Assembly: GCF_001280005.1 (NCBI RefSeq)
Contig: NZ_LGDW01000054.1
Span: forward strand, 1 to 38,770
Length of the DNA stretch: 38,770 nt
Reading direction: 5' to 3'
DNA from: Streptomyces sp. NRRL WC-3618
GTDB taxonomy: Bacteria > Actinomycetota > Actinomycetes > Streptomycetales > Streptomycetaceae
Shown here: piece after piece, positions 23,323-33,417 of the stretch
How positions within the stretch are numbered: the first letter of the stretch is position 1
Layout of the letters: every line of letters begins with the position of its first letter
Made by a program: the position numbers and the translations under genes
Notes under the pieces: model-generated
What the model was told of the DNA's origin: nothing
Databases searched by the model: none
The model's input: only the letters and a program-made list of their open reading frames with translations

Positions 23323-23467
23323 CGCTTACGGCGATGGCCAAGGGAGCCAAGGGACAGGAAGAGACTCCAGTGCGGCAGGAGACAGAAGCGACGCGAGGGC
23401 GTGTGTGACTTCCTCCACAGGCCCGAGCATCCCCCCACCCCCCAGTTCCTGAGAAAGCAGTTCGTGA

Positions 23468-25732
<2,265 letters not shown>

Positions 25733-25762
25733 TCCGCTGATCGACTGATCGACTGAGTCACG

Positions 25763-25806
25763 ACGTCCAGGTCGGCCCGTACGCTACGGGTCGGCCTGGA
25801 CGTTTT
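25763..25806 (+). terminator. Rho-independent terminator after katG
   Basis: A 19-bp stem (25763-25781 with 25785-25803, two mismatches, 3-nt loop) followed by TTTT. It is the most canonical terminator in the window and lies 17 bp before the end of the convergent DUF397 gene. Confidence 0.85.
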
Positions 25807-25822
25807 CCGTCTCTACGCGGCC

Positions 25823-26077
25823 TCAGCCGACGGTACGCAGAAAGCTGGTCCAGGTGACGGGCGCGACGGCGAGGGTGGGTGCGTCGGCGTCCGGGCTCAG
25901 CAGGTTCTTGGAGTCGCGGATGTGGATGGTGTGGGGGCAGGCGGCTATTTCGACGCACTCTCCGCCCTCGTTCGTGCTGTAGCTGGACTTCCGCCAGGTG
26001 TAGGCGACTTCGAGACAGGCCTCGCCCTCGTTGTTGCTGTAGCTGGACTTGAACCAGGCCAGTCCGGTCGCGTTCAC
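25823..26077 (-). CDS. DUF397 protein with a duplicated N-terminal motif
   Basis: An 84-aa protein. The DUF397 head occurs twice: WFKSSYSNNEGEACLEVAYT and then WRKSSYSTNEGGECVEIAAC, followed by one copy of the tail (IHIRDSKN, LAVAPVTWTSFL). An in-frame duplication of about 70 bp explains this. GTG 26077 overlaps the stop of the XRE gene upstream by 4 bp (GTGA), so the two are translationally coupled. The role is as partner of the XRE/DUF5753 regulator; the mechanism is unknown. Confidence 0.85.
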   Translation of the reverse strand: MNATGLAWFKSSYSNNEGEACLEVAYTWRKSSYSTNEGGECVEIAACPHTIHIRDSKNLLSPDADAPTLAVAPVTWTSFLRTVG

Positions 26078-26892
26078 AGTTCTCCCGCCTTCTGCTGGAT
26101 CAGCTCCTCGGACTCCCAGGGAGTGAGGGCCTGGGCGCGCAGGATGCCGAACTTCTCGAACAGATCGATCACCTGCTCCGACTTGTGGATCAACCTACTG
26201 CCGCCGTGCGCCTCCACGTACACCAGATTTTTCCCCTCGTCCGTACTCATCAGCTGCATCGGGCCGTTGAGCCCAGCGTGCGTGTGCCGCCTGGTCGGCA
26301 TCACCTGGACTGTGAGGTGCTGTCGCATCTTCCCGATGCATTCCAGGATGTACAGCAACTGCTCCTTCAGCACCTCGTCGCTCCCGAGATTCCGCTCCAG
26401 CACGGACTCCTCGATCACGTATCCCACGAACGGCGGCGGGTTGCGTGTCAGTACCTCCTGCCGTTCCAGTCGAGCGGTGACGAGCTTCTCGATCTCCCCC
26501 TCGGTGTATGCCGGTCGCCGCGCCTCGTAGAGGGCCTGCGCGTGCGCCGGGGTCTGGAGCAGTCCCGGAATCAGCATGTTCTCGTACGCGCTGATCATGA
26601 GCGCCTTGCGCTCCATCCGCACCCAACTCACGAACTCCGGCGGGTACTTCTCCTCCTCCATCATCTCGATGCAGGCGATGATCGCGCCCCGCGCGTCGAG
26701 CCCCCGGTCCGCGTCCCGCAGGAAGTCGATCGGCGGAATCCGCTCGCACCGCTCATACGACCCGTAGGTGGACTCCGCGACCAGGAGTACGTCCGCCGCC
26801 TGCTTCTGGGTCAGTTCCAGGCGGCCCCGGGAGATCCGCAGCAGCTCCCCCACAAGCTTCCGTTCCTTCGACACCTCACCGTTCGATCCCAC
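26074..26892 (-). CDS. XRE-family regulator with DUF5753 domain (WhiJ-like)
   Basis: A 272-aa protein. Residues ~10-75 form a helix-turn-helix (LLRISRGRLELTQKQAADVL, STYGSYERCERIP). From ~100 the DUF5753 domain follows (YENMLIPGLLQTPAHAQALY, LVTARLERQEVLT, IEESVLERNLGSDEVLKEQL, HLTVQVMP, NGPMQLM, LVYVEAHGGSRLI). Related Streptomyces proteins (WhiJ group) act in differentiation with DUF397 and ATPase partners. The start is uncertain: GTG 26892 has GGGAGG 12 nt upstream and GTG 26901 only 3 nt upstream. Unlike the copy at 5530, this gene keeps its DNA-binding domain. Confidence 0.88.
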   Translation of the reverse strand: MGSNGEVSKERKLVGELLRISRGRLELTQKQAADVLLVAESTYGSYERCERIPPIDFLRDADRGLDARGAIIACIEMMEEEKYPPEFVSWVRMERKALMISAYENMLIPGLLQTPAHAQALYEARRPAYTEGEIEKLVTARLERQEVLTRNPPPFVGYVIEESVLERNLGSDEVLKEQLLYILECIGKMRQHLTVQVMPTRRHTHAGLNGPMQLMSTDEGKNLVYVEAHGGSRLIHKSEQVIDLFEKFGILRAQALTPWESEELIQQKAGEL

Positions 26893-26975
26893 AACGACCA
26901 CCGTCCTCCCCACAACCACTGAAGTACACCGCGTCCTGCTGGTCACGCTACGTATTCGGCGCGACCCTTGTGGTT

Positions 26976-27395
26976 ATGACGAGCAAACTCCCCCCGAATT
27001 GGGTCCCCAAGTCCGGCCTTCAACTACGTCTCGCCGGAGTCCAGTTCGACGCCGTCCGCGTGGACGGGGTACGCGGCGAGGCAGCCGTGCACCATCTCCT
27101 GACCCTGACCGGCGGACGGCCCGGCCCCGTCGTACGCGAGGTGGGCGGGGGCCGATCGACGTACTTCCTGCTCGCGCCCGGGGAGAGCGAGGAGTACGAA
27201 TGGCCGCCGGGGGCAAGGAAGTTCGCGCGGTCGGTGGCGCAGGCAGAGTACGTCGGGGTACCGGCGGCGGAGGGCAACACGTACCCCCTGAGCTGGCGTT
27301 GCGGGGCGCCGGAGGTGGGGGAGTTCGTGGACGCGGAGTTGCTGCACGGGGTGCTGATGGCGCAGTTCGCGCGCAGCCGTCAGGGCCTGGGGTGA
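26976..27395 (+). CDS. Actinobacterial protein of unknown function divergent from XRE/DUF397
   Basis: A 139-aa soluble protein starting MTSKLPPNWVPKSGLQLRLA. It has no membrane segment, signal peptide or motif I can name. Features include GRPGPVVREVGGGRSTYFLL, the acidic SEEYEWPPGA, and a C-terminal FVDAELLHGVLMAQFARS helix. Proline and aromatic positions look conserved-protein-like and third-codon GC is high. ATG 26976 is 83 bp from the XRE start, so they share a divergent control region and may belong together. I cannot assign a function. Confidence 0.65.
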   Translation: MTSKLPPNWVPKSGLQLRLAGVQFDAVRVDGVRGEAAVHHLLTLTGGRPGPVVREVGGGRSTYFLLAPGESEEYEWPPGARKFARSVAQAEYVGVPAAEGNTYPLSWRCGAPEVGEFVDAELLHGVLMAQFARSRQGLG

Positions 27396-27443
27396 TATTC
27401 GCCGAACCCGGCGGATGCGGGCCATGGACAGGCCCGTCGGCTG

Positions 27444-28625
27444 TCATCCGGAACGGAGCTGGGGGAAGCGGAGCGTGAAGTGCGCGCCGTGAGCGCTGGG
27501 TCTGATGGTGAGGGTGCCGTGGTGAGTCGTGGTGATGCGGTGGGCAATGGCCAGGCCGAGTCCGGAGCCGCCGGCATCGCGGGTGCGGGCGTCGTCGAGG
27601 CGGGTGAAACGCTCGAAGACCCGCTGGTGGTCCTTGAGCGGGATACCGGGCCCGTCGTCCTGGACGTCCAGGACGGCTTCGCCGCCGTCGCGGTCGTGGG
27701 TGAGGCGGACGGTGATGGTGCTGTTGGCGTGGCGTTCGGCGTTGTCGAGAAGGTTGCCGAGGACTCGGGCGAGCAGCATCGGATGGCCTCGCACGGTGAC
27801 GGGGCCGGGTTCGGTGTGCACGTCGACGGCCAGGCCCCGGGGCGGGCGGCGACGGGCGGTCTCGTCGCGGACCAGGTCGGTGAGGTCGACGCTCCGGTCC
27901 GGTTGCCGGTCGGTGTGGTTGGCGTCGAGGCGGGCCAGGAGCAGGAGGTCTTCGGTCAGGTCTTGGAGGCGTTTGGTGTCCTCGTGGGCGTCGTGGACGA
28001 CTTGCGGCCAGTCGGCGGCCCCGGTGCGGTGGAGGGCGAGTTCGAGTTCGGTGCGCAGGCAGGCAAGGGGAGTGCGCAGTTCGTGGGAAGCGTCCGCGAC
28101 GAACTGGCGCTGCCGGTCGACTGCGGTCTCCAGTCGGTCCAGGGTGGCGTTCATCGTCTCGGCCAGGCGGGCGATCTCGTTCCCGGCCCGGGGTACGGGA
28201 ACGCGCCGGTCGAGGTGATGGGCACTGAGCTTGGCGAATTCGGCACGGATGCCCTCGACCGGGCGCAGTACCCGGCCCACCGCGAACCAGGTGCTCGCGC
28301 CGGTCAGGAGCGTGAGACCCAGTGCGCTCCAAGCCATCTTCCACATGAGGGCGTTCAACTGGCCTTGATAGCTCTTGATTCCAGCGAAAGTAAATCCATC
28401 CTGTCCGGGTCCGGAGTAGTACATCCGGATAGGCGTAGACGCCCGGTCGTCAGCCCATGGCATGAACGACAGTCGTGGCTCGAGCCTTTCGAAGGTGAGG
28501 CTGAGCGCGACAGCACAGGCGATCAGCAACATCACGGTCATGACGACGGACAGCAATGTCAGCCGCATACGCAGCGTGCTCGGCCACAACCATCGCCATG
28601 GCCTTCGCAGATGACGGCGCCTCAT
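27444..28625 (-). CDS. Two-component sensor histidine kinase
   Basis: A 393-aa membrane kinase: membrane helix ~20-45, a short extracytoplasmic loop of ~50 residues (46-95, no Cys), helix ~96-117, HAMP ~118-170, the phospho-acceptor H181 in ADASHELRTPL, and the ATPase domain with NLLDNAERHA (N box), DVQDDGPGIP (G1), FERFTRLDD (F box) and GGSGLGLAIA (G2). Its ATG overlaps the stop of the response-regulator gene (ATGA), so both come from one mRNA. The organisation is that of CutS-type kinases, but I do not name it. The small sensor loop suggests sensing at or in the membrane. Confidence 0.93.
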   Translation of the reverse strand: MRRRHLRRPWRWLWPSTLRMRLTLLSVVMTVMLLIACAVALSLTFERLEPRLSFMPWADDRASTPIRMYYSGPGQDGFTFAGIKSYQGQLNALMWKMAWSALGLTLLTGASTWFAVGRVLRPVEGIRAEFAKLSAHHLDRRVPVPRAGNEIARLAETMNATLDRLETAVDRQRQFVADASHELRTPLACLRTELELALHRTGAADWPQVVHDAHEDTKRLQDLTEDLLLLARLDANHTDRQPDRSVDLTDLVRDETARRRPPRGLAVDVHTEPGPVTVRGHPMLLARVLGNLLDNAERHANSTITVRLTHDRDGGEAVLDVQDDGPGIPLKDHQRVFERFTRLDDARTRDAGGSGLGLAIAHRITTTHHGTLTIRPSAHGAHFTLRFPQLRSG

Positions 28626-29308
28626 GCGCGTGCGCCTTCGGCGGCGTCGAAGCGGTAGCCGACACCACGGACGGTGTGGATCGTGCGCCGCCCGAACGGA
28701 GCATCGATCTTGCGGCGCAGGGCACTGACGTACACCTCGACCACGTTCACGTCACCGTCGAACCGGTGGTCCCACACGTGTTCCAGGACCTCTCTCTTGG
28801 AGACGGTCTCACCGCTGCGTCGTGCCAGGTACTCCAGGACGGCGAACTCCCGCGCGGTGAGCTCCACGGGTGCGCTTCCCCGTCGGCAGCTGCGTGCCGC
28901 GGGGTCGATCTCCAGGTCGCCAACCCGGATGACCGCGGGACGTTCGGGCCGGCCGCGCCGCAGCAGTGCCCGCATGCGGGCGGCGAGGGCGACGAAGGAG
29001 AACGGCTTGGTGACATAGTCGTCGGCGCCGGTGTCCAGACCCTCGGCCTCGTCGTACTCCCCGTCCTTGGCGGTCAGCATCAGCACCGGTGTCCATACGC
29101 CGGCCTCGCGTAATCGCCCACACAGCCGGTAGCCGTTCAGGCCCGGCAGCATCACGTCCAGGACGATGGCGTCGTAACCGGTCTCCAGCGCCAACTCCAG
29201 CCCGTGCAACCCGTCATGAGCCAGGTCGACGGCGTACCCCTCGCCCACAAGTCCGCGTCGCAGCAGCTCGGCCAGCCTGAGGTCGTCCTCCACCACCAAT
29301 ATCCGCAT
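28622..29308 (-). CDS. OmpR-family response regulator with a TTA codon
   Basis: A 228-aa regulator. The receiver domain has acidic E7-D8-D9, phospho-acceptor D51 (AIVLDVMLPG) and Lys in DDYVTKPF. The C-terminal winged helix includes VELTAREFAVLEYLARRSGE and VEVYVSALRRKIDAPF. ATG 29308 (MRILVVEDD) fits the family start. Leu66 is encoded by TTA (29111-29113 on the plus strand reads TAA), so translation should depend on the bldA tRNA and be limited to differentiation stages. It is divergent from the secreted-protein gene, and 10-bp repeats in between are likely its binding site. Confidence 0.93.
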   Translation of the reverse strand: MRILVVEDDLRLAELLRRGLVGEGYAVDLAHDGLHGLELALETGYDAIVLDVMLPGLNGYRLCGRLREAGVWTPVLMLTAKDGEYDEAEGLDTGADDYVTKPFSFVALAARMRALLRRGRPERPAVIRVGDLEIDPAARSCRRGSAPVELTAREFAVLEYLARRSGETVSKREVLEHVWDHRFDGDVNVVEVYVSALRRKIDAPFGRRTIHTVRGVGYRFDAAEGARA

Positions 29309-29310
29309 GA

Positions 29311-29379
29311 CATTCAGGATGACCACAGGTCGCGAGGTTCCTGAGGAAGCCTTCAGGAACCTTCAGGATCCTCACAGCC
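29311..29379. promoter_or_regulatory. 10-bp-phased direct repeats, probable response-regulator binding site
   Basis: Consecutive decamers CCTGAGGAAG (29340), CCTTCAGGAA (29350), CCTTCAGGAT (29360) and a partial CCTCACAG (29370), plus an ATTCAGGAT copy at 29312. Direct repeats near one helical turn are the binding pattern of OmpR-type regulators. They lie between the response-regulator start and the secreted-protein gene, about 60 bp before the latter's ATG. Confidence 0.55.
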
Positions 29380-29435
29380 GCTCCATGGCACCGTTGCTTG
29401 GGCAACACACCGCACGGCACAAACGGGAGGAAATC

Positions 29436-29816
29436 ATGTCCAAGATCCGTACACTGATGGCCGCTTCCGCCGCGACCGCCGCCCTCGCGGGCGGGCTGAT
29501 GCTGACCACCGGATCGGCAGGCGCACAGTCGGCGGGCGTACTCGCCAAGTGCAACTCCGAGCACCATGTGACAAGCAGCGGAGCCGAGGCCGACTGGACC
29601 ATCAACTGCTCGGGCGGCAAGGTCGACGTGTTCGGCAACGTCACCGACAAGGCATCCGACGGTGAGTGCGCCCGCGTCTACGCGGTCTACAACGACGGCA
29701 GCAAGCAGTACAGCAGTAAGGCCTGCCCCAAGGGGGAGACCGTGGAGTTCGACTTCAGCAACAAGTCGTACACCGACTCGCGCAACGCCGTGAAGGTGTA
29801 CCTCCAGGAGCTCTGA
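29436..29816 (+). CDS. Small secreted protein with four cysteines
   Basis: A 126-aa exported protein. Residues 1-~31 form a Sec signal peptide (MSKIRTLMAASAATAALAGG...) with cleavage likely after AGA. The mature ~95 residues contain four Cys in the contexts LAKCNSE, TINCSGG, DGECARV and SKACPKG, enough for two disulfides, and are rich in Lys, Asp, Asn, Tyr and Ser, suggesting a compact beta-rich fold. GGGAGG stands 6 nt before ATG 29436. It faces a two-component system across a region with regulator-type repeats and is probably its target. Function unknown. Confidence 0.8.
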   Translation: MSKIRTLMAASAATAALAGGLMLTTGSAGAQSAGVLAKCNSEHHVTSSGAEADWTINCSGGKVDVFGNVTDKASDGECARVYAVYNDGSKQYSSKACPKGETVEFDFSNKSYTDSRNAVKVYLQEL

Positions 29817-29869
29817 GCCAGGTTCCGTCCGGGCCTGTGACTTCGCTCGCGTAACGCCGCCAGGCGGCT

Positions 29870-30024
29870 CAAGCGCGCCGGTGCCGGGCCCTGAGTCATC
29901 ACCATGGCGAAGTCGCCGGCGATTTCGCCGATCGTGACGCGGCCCTCCAGTTCGGCCAACCAGCCGGGCGGGAGGGCCGTTTCGCCGTGCGGGCGCCACA
30001 GCGACACGGCACAGCACGGCACCA
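29870..30024 (-). pseudogene. Possible remnant of an unidentified gene
   Basis: The minus-strand frame reads SLWRPHGETALPPGWLAELE then GRVTIGEIAGDFAMVMTQG with strongly GC-rich third positions, unlike the surrounding shadow ORFs. It then loses coding character and would run into the end of the secreted-protein gene. I do not recognise the family. It may be a decayed piece of a gene once divergent from the PdxH-like gene. Confidence 0.2.
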
Positions 30025-30040
30025 TGACTGCCGAGATCCA

Positions 30041-30070
30041 CGTACCCGCGATACTCGTACCCGCGATACT
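30041..30070. repeat. 15-bp tandem duplication in front of the PdxH-like gene
   Basis: CGTACCCGCGATACT occurs twice head to tail, ending 7 bp before ATG 30077, where a ribosome binding site would be expected. No good site is visible, so translation may be weak or leaderless. Confidence 0.75.
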
Positions 30071-30076
30071 CGTCCC

Positions 30077-30748
30077 ATGGAACCGGATCCGGATCTTCAC
30101 GAGCTGCTCAGGACCCTGCGGGTGTGGTCCCCCGAGGTCACCACGCTGCCGCCCTTCGCCCCGGACACGGCACCCTCCGCCCCGCTCCCCCTGTTCACCA
30201 CCTGGTTCGCGGAGGCGGTGGCCGCCGGCCAGCCCGAGCCGCACACCATGTCCCTGGCCACGTCGGACGCGGACGGCCTGCCCGACGTACGCACCGTCAT
30301 GCTGCACGGCGCGGACGCCGACGGCTGGGCCTTCGCCTCGCACTCCGGAAGCGCCAAGGGGCGCCAACTCGCTGCGCGCCCCTACGCCGCGCTCCACTTC
30401 TACTGGCCCGCGCTGGGCCGCCAGATCCGGCTGCGGGGCCCCGTCGAGTCCGCCCCCTCTCCCGAAGCACAGGCCGACCTGCACGCCCGCTCGACGGGAG
30501 CACTGGCCGCCGCGCTGACCGGCCGCCAGAGTGAAGTGCTGGGCTCGGTGGCCGAGTTGGAGCACACCTCGCGGGAGGCTTGGGAACGGGCGCAGCGCGA
30601 ACCGGACGCCCCCGCACCGACCTGGACCCTGTACCGTCTGCGCCCCGACGAGGCCGAGTTCTTCCAGGGAGACGCCGAGCGCCGCCACCTACGGCTCAAG
30701 TACCGCCGCACGGATACGGGTTGGCTCAGGGAGTTGCTGTGGCCGTAG
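30077..30748 (+). CDS. PdxH/PhzG-like pyridoxamine-phosphate-oxidase-family flavoprotein
   Basis: A 223-aa FMN protein. The N-terminal oxidase domain shows EPHTMSLATSDADGLPDVRT, VMLHGADADGWAFASHSGSA, KGRQLAARPYAALHFYWPAL and GRQIRLRGPVE. The C-terminal dimerisation motif is WTLYRLRPDEAEFFQGDAER...LKYRRT, ending LLWP instead of the RLxP of true PdxH. It may oxidise pyridoxamine phosphate or be a PhzG-like relative acting on another substrate. The last 23 bp overlap the end of the convergent GNAT gene, so no terminator separates them. Confidence 0.85.
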   Translation: MEPDPDLHELLRTLRVWSPEVTTLPPFAPDTAPSAPLPLFTTWFAEAVAAGQPEPHTMSLATSDADGLPDVRTVMLHGADADGWAFASHSGSAKGRQLAARPYAALHFYWPALGRQIRLRGPVESAPSPEAQADLHARSTGALAAALTGRQSEVLGSVAELEHTSREAWERAQREPDAPAPTWTLYRLRPDEAEFFQGDAERRHLRLKYRRTDTGWLRELLWP

Positions 30749-31394
30749 GCCTGCCCTCCCCCTGATCCGGCTTCGGCTTCGGCTCCGGGTCCTGGGCGAC
30801 CCGCGCGTGCAGGTGCACATCCCGGAAGAGGTCCTGCCGTTCCGCTTCGAACATCGCGCCCCGCAGGGTTCCCTCGTACCGGAATCCGCAGTGGTCGGCG
30901 ACGCGGCAGGAGGCGTCGTGGCCGACGGCGTGGCCCAGTTCCAGGCGGTTCAGGCCGAGGCTGTCGAAGGCCCAGCGCGCGCCGAGGGCGAGGGCGCGGG
31001 TGGCGACGCGCTTGCCACGGGCCTCGGGCAGGACCCAGTAGCCGACGCGGGCGAGCCGCATGAAGGGGTCGATGTCGTTGATGCCCAGGTGGCCGAGTAT
31101 CGCGCCGGTGGAGATGTCCGTGACGCAGAAGGACACCCGGGTGCCGTCCGCCGCGGTCCCGGAACGGGTGCCGAGGGAGTCACGGGCGCTGTCGACGTCG
31201 GTGACCGGCTTCATCGGGGTGTTCCAGCGCCTGAAGTCCGGGTCGGTCAGTCCGCGCAGCCACGCGTCGACGTCGGTGTCGGAGTCCGCGCGCCACTGCC
31301 GCAGCCGGAGTCCGTGACCGAGCAGCTCGGGAAATTCGGGGATGGGCTGGGTGGGGATGGGTTGAGAGAGGGCGTGCTCATGGATATGGGCCAT
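30726..31394 (-). CDS. GNAT-family N-acetyltransferase (RimJ/RimL type)
   Basis: A 222-aa acetyltransferase. The family motifs are LRLRQWRADSDTDVDAWLRG, GTRVSFCVTDISTGAILGHL, VGYWVLPEARGKRVATRALA (acetyl-CoA-binding V-x-P-x-x-R-G-x-G/R-x-A) and LNRLELGHAVGHDASCRVAD. The C-terminal tail is Pro/Lys/Glu-rich. Its ATG overlaps the DUF35 stop (TGATG), so it is co-transcribed with DUF35 from the promoter carrying operator box 3. Its substrate is unknown and a link to the acyl-CoA pathway is by context only. It overlaps the PdxH-like gene at the 3' end. Confidence 0.87.
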   Translation of the reverse strand: MAHIHEHALSQPIPTQPIPEFPELLGHGLRLRQWRADSDTDVDAWLRGLTDPDFRRWNTPMKPVTDVDSARDSLGTRSGTAADGTRVSFCVTDISTGAILGHLGINDIDPFMRLARVGYWVLPEARGKRVATRALALGARWAFDSLGLNRLELGHAVGHDASCRVADHCGFRYEGTLRGAMFEAERQDLFRDVHLHARVAQDPEPKPKPDQGEGRPTATATP

Positions 31395-31825
31395 CAGCCC
31401 ATTGAAGCCCGTACGGCTGTACGACTCCCACCTCGGGGACGGAAAATCGGCACACCCTCCCGAAAGGCGACCTCCAGCCCCATCCCGACCCGCAACCCAC
31501 CTTCCGCCCCTTCCACCTCCGTCATCATCCGCGGCCCCTCGTCGAGGTCGACGACGGCGGCGACGTACGGCGTGCGTTCCCCGAAGGGCGGCAGGTCGTT
31601 GCGGTGGACGACGGACCAGGTGTAGAGCGTGGCCAGCCCGCTCGCGGTCTCCCACGTCACGTCCTCGCTCCAGCAGTGCGGGCAGAACTCGCGGGGGTAG
31701 TGATGAGCGCGCCCACACCCCCCGCACCGCCGCACGAGCAGCCGCCCCTCGGCCGCCGCGTCCCAGTAGACGCGCGTGAAGGCGTCGATCTCCGGAATGT
31801 CGAACCCGTTCCTGTCCGTGCCCAT
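31394..31825 (-). CDS. DUF35 OB-fold/zinc-ribbon acyl-CoA-associated protein (ChsH2 C-domain-like)
   Basis: A 143-aa protein. A rubredoxin-like zinc ribbon uses C34, C37, C48 and C51 (RRCGGCGRAHHYPREFCPHC), followed by an OB-fold (GLATLYTWSVVHRNDLPPFG, YVAAVVDLDEGPRMMTEVEG). Such proteins partner thiolase-like or Ltp aldolases and MaoC-type hydratases and stabilise or feed them acyl-CoA. The thiolase-like gene at 21390 lacks an adjacent DUF35, and this one lacks an adjacent thiolase, yet both have the same operator box. ATG 31825 is preferred over the longer frame because a perfect operator lies at 31855-31869. Confidence 0.87.
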   Translation of the reverse strand: MGTDRNGFDIPEIDAFTRVYWDAAAEGRLLVRRCGGCGRAHHYPREFCPHCWSEDVTWETASGLATLYTWSVVHRNDLPPFGERTPYVAAVVDLDEGPRMMTEVEGAEGGLRVGMGLEVAFREGVPIFRPRGGSRTAVRASMG

Positions 31826-31854
31826 GTCCACGGCCCCCTGACAAATGTCCGAAT

Positions 31855-31869
31855 CTGACGGCACGTCAG
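31855..31869. promoter_or_regulatory. Operator box 3, perfect CTGACG-N3-CGTCAG
   Basis: CTGACGGCACGTCAG, both arms exact. It stands 30 bp before the DUF35 start on the minus strand and 158 bp before the flavin monooxygenase start on the plus strand. Confidence 0.65.
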
Positions 31870-32026
31870 CTCGCTACGTCGGCTCAGTATGCCCTCACCG
31901 CACCCCCGCAACCAGGCCGCCTGCCCCACCGGCCCCGCCCATCTCCCCCACAGCCGTGATCAATCCGCAACCAATTCCGGTCTTGCCCGAGACCTACCAA
32001 GTGAGCACGTGAATACGCTCAGATAC

Positions 32027-33214
32027 ATGGCCGCCTCACCGACACCCCTACCGTCTCCGCCCGCCCCCGTGTACGTCATCGGCGGCGGCCCCGGCGGTCT
32101 CGCCGTGGCGCACGCGCTGCGGGCGCAGGGTGTGCGGGCCGTCGTGCTGGAGCGGGGCGACCGGATCGGGGCGTCCTGGCGGCGGCATTACGACCGGCTG
32201 CGTCTGCACACCACCCGGCGGCTGTCCTCGCTGCCGGGGCTGGCGATGCCGCGCTCGTTCGGGCGGTGGGTGGCCCGGGACGACGTGGTGCGGTATCTGG
32301 ACAAGTACGCCGAGCACCACGAGCTGGAGGTCGTCACCGGCGTCGAGGTGTCCCGGGTCGAGCGGACCGCCGACGGCACCGGCTGGCTGCTGCACGCCAC
32401 CGGTGGGCGCGAGCTGACCGGCTGCGCGGTCGTCGTCGCCACCGGGACCAACCACACCCCCCGGATCCCCGACTGGCCGGGGCGCGACGCCTACCTCGGC
32501 GACCTGCTGCACGCCGGCCACTACCGCAACGCCGGGCCCTACGCCGGCCGTGACGTCCTCGTCGTCGGCATCGGCAACACCGGTGCCGAGATCGCCGTCG
32601 ACCTGGTGGAGGGCGGGGCCGCGCGGGTGCGGCTGTCGGTGCGTACCGCTCCGCACATCGTGCGGCGTTCCACGGCCGGCTGGGCGGCCCAGTTCACGGG
32701 CATCGCCGTACGACGACTGCCGGTGCGGCTCGTCGACCGGCTCGCCGGGGCGATGGCCAAGGTGAGCGTGCCCGACCTGTCCGCCCACGGGCTGCCCCGC
32801 CCCGACACCGGGCTGTACTCACGGGTGACCGAGGGCTCCCTCCCGGTACAGGACGTCGGCCTCATCGACGCCGTACGGCAGGGGCGCGTCGAGATCGTGG
32901 CCGCCGTGGACGGGTTCGAGGACGGCAAGGTCGTCCTCGCCGACGGCGAGCGCCTCGAACCGGACGCCGTCATCGCCGCCACCGGATACCTCCGGGGCCT
33001 GGAAGGCCTCGTCGGCCACCTCGACGTACTCGACGCGCACGGCAAGCCGGTCGTCCACGGACCCCGCTCCCCGAAGAACGCGCCAGGCCTCTACTTCACC
33101 GGCTTCACCAACCCCATCAGCGGGATGTTCCGCGAGCTGGCGATCGACGCGGTGAAAATCGCCAAAGTCATCGCCAAGGACGGCAAACGCCAGGCCGCCC
33201 GGCTCCCTGTCTGA
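32027..33214 (+). CDS. Flavin-dependent monooxygenase/oxidoreductase (FMO/YUCCA-like)
   Basis: A 395-aa FAD/NADPH enzyme. The FAD-binding motif is VIGGGPGGLAVAHALR near residue 16, the NADPH motif VVGIGNTGAEIAVDLVEG near 178, the ATG motifs VVATGTNHTPRIP and AATGYLRGLEG, and the HAGHYRN segment corresponds to the FMO identifying sequence. The family hydroxylates heteroatoms or performs Baeyer-Villiger-type reactions on lipophilic substrates. ATG 32027 is preferred; GTG 32009 is possible. It is divergent from DUF35 across operator box 3, so it may belong to the same regulon, though the box is farther away on this side. Confidence 0.87.
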   Translation: MAASPTPLPSPPAPVYVIGGGPGGLAVAHALRAQGVRAVVLERGDRIGASWRRHYDRLRLHTTRRLSSLPGLAMPRSFGRWVARDDVVRYLDKYAEHHELEVVTGVEVSRVERTADGTGWLLHATGGRELTGCAVVVATGTNHTPRIPDWPGRDAYLGDLLHAGHYRNAGPYAGRDVLVVGIGNTGAEIAVDLVEGGAARVRLSVRTAPHIVRRSTAGWAAQFTGIAVRRLPVRLVDRLAGAMAKVSVPDLSAHGLPRPDTGLYSRVTEGSLPVQDVGLIDAVRQGRVEIVAAVDGFEDGKVVLADGERLEPDAVIAATGYLRGLEGLVGHLDVLDAHGKPVVHGPRSPKNAPGLYFTGFTNPISGMFRELAIDAVKIAKVIAKDGKRQAARLPV

Positions 33215-33384
33215 CGACATCCCCGCACGCCCCGGACGCCTCGAACAACTCACCGCCGCCGGCCGGCTCCGAGGGGCATGGGCACTACCAGGTGCCCGCA
33301 GGCAGAGTGGTGCCGCTGCTCGCGCCGTTGTCCGCGATGGCGCCGGCACCGAACTCGATGACATGACAGACCTGACGTGACGAT

Positions 33385-33408
33385 GACGAGGACGAGGACG
33401 AGGACGAG
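33385..33408 (+). repeat. (GACGAG)4 simple repeat in front of the serine hydrolase gene
   Basis: Four hexamers end in GAGGAG, which forms the ribosome binding site of the gene at 33418. Repeat-number change would shift upstream sequence but leave the site itself intact. Confidence 0.8.
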
Positions 33409-33417
33409 GAGTGGTTC

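Noticed and set aside
33215..33290. Possible muconolactone-isomerase-like fragment after the monooxygenase
   Set aside because: A short stretch (RLEQLTAAGRLRGAW) is only faintly similar and has no start; too weak to list.
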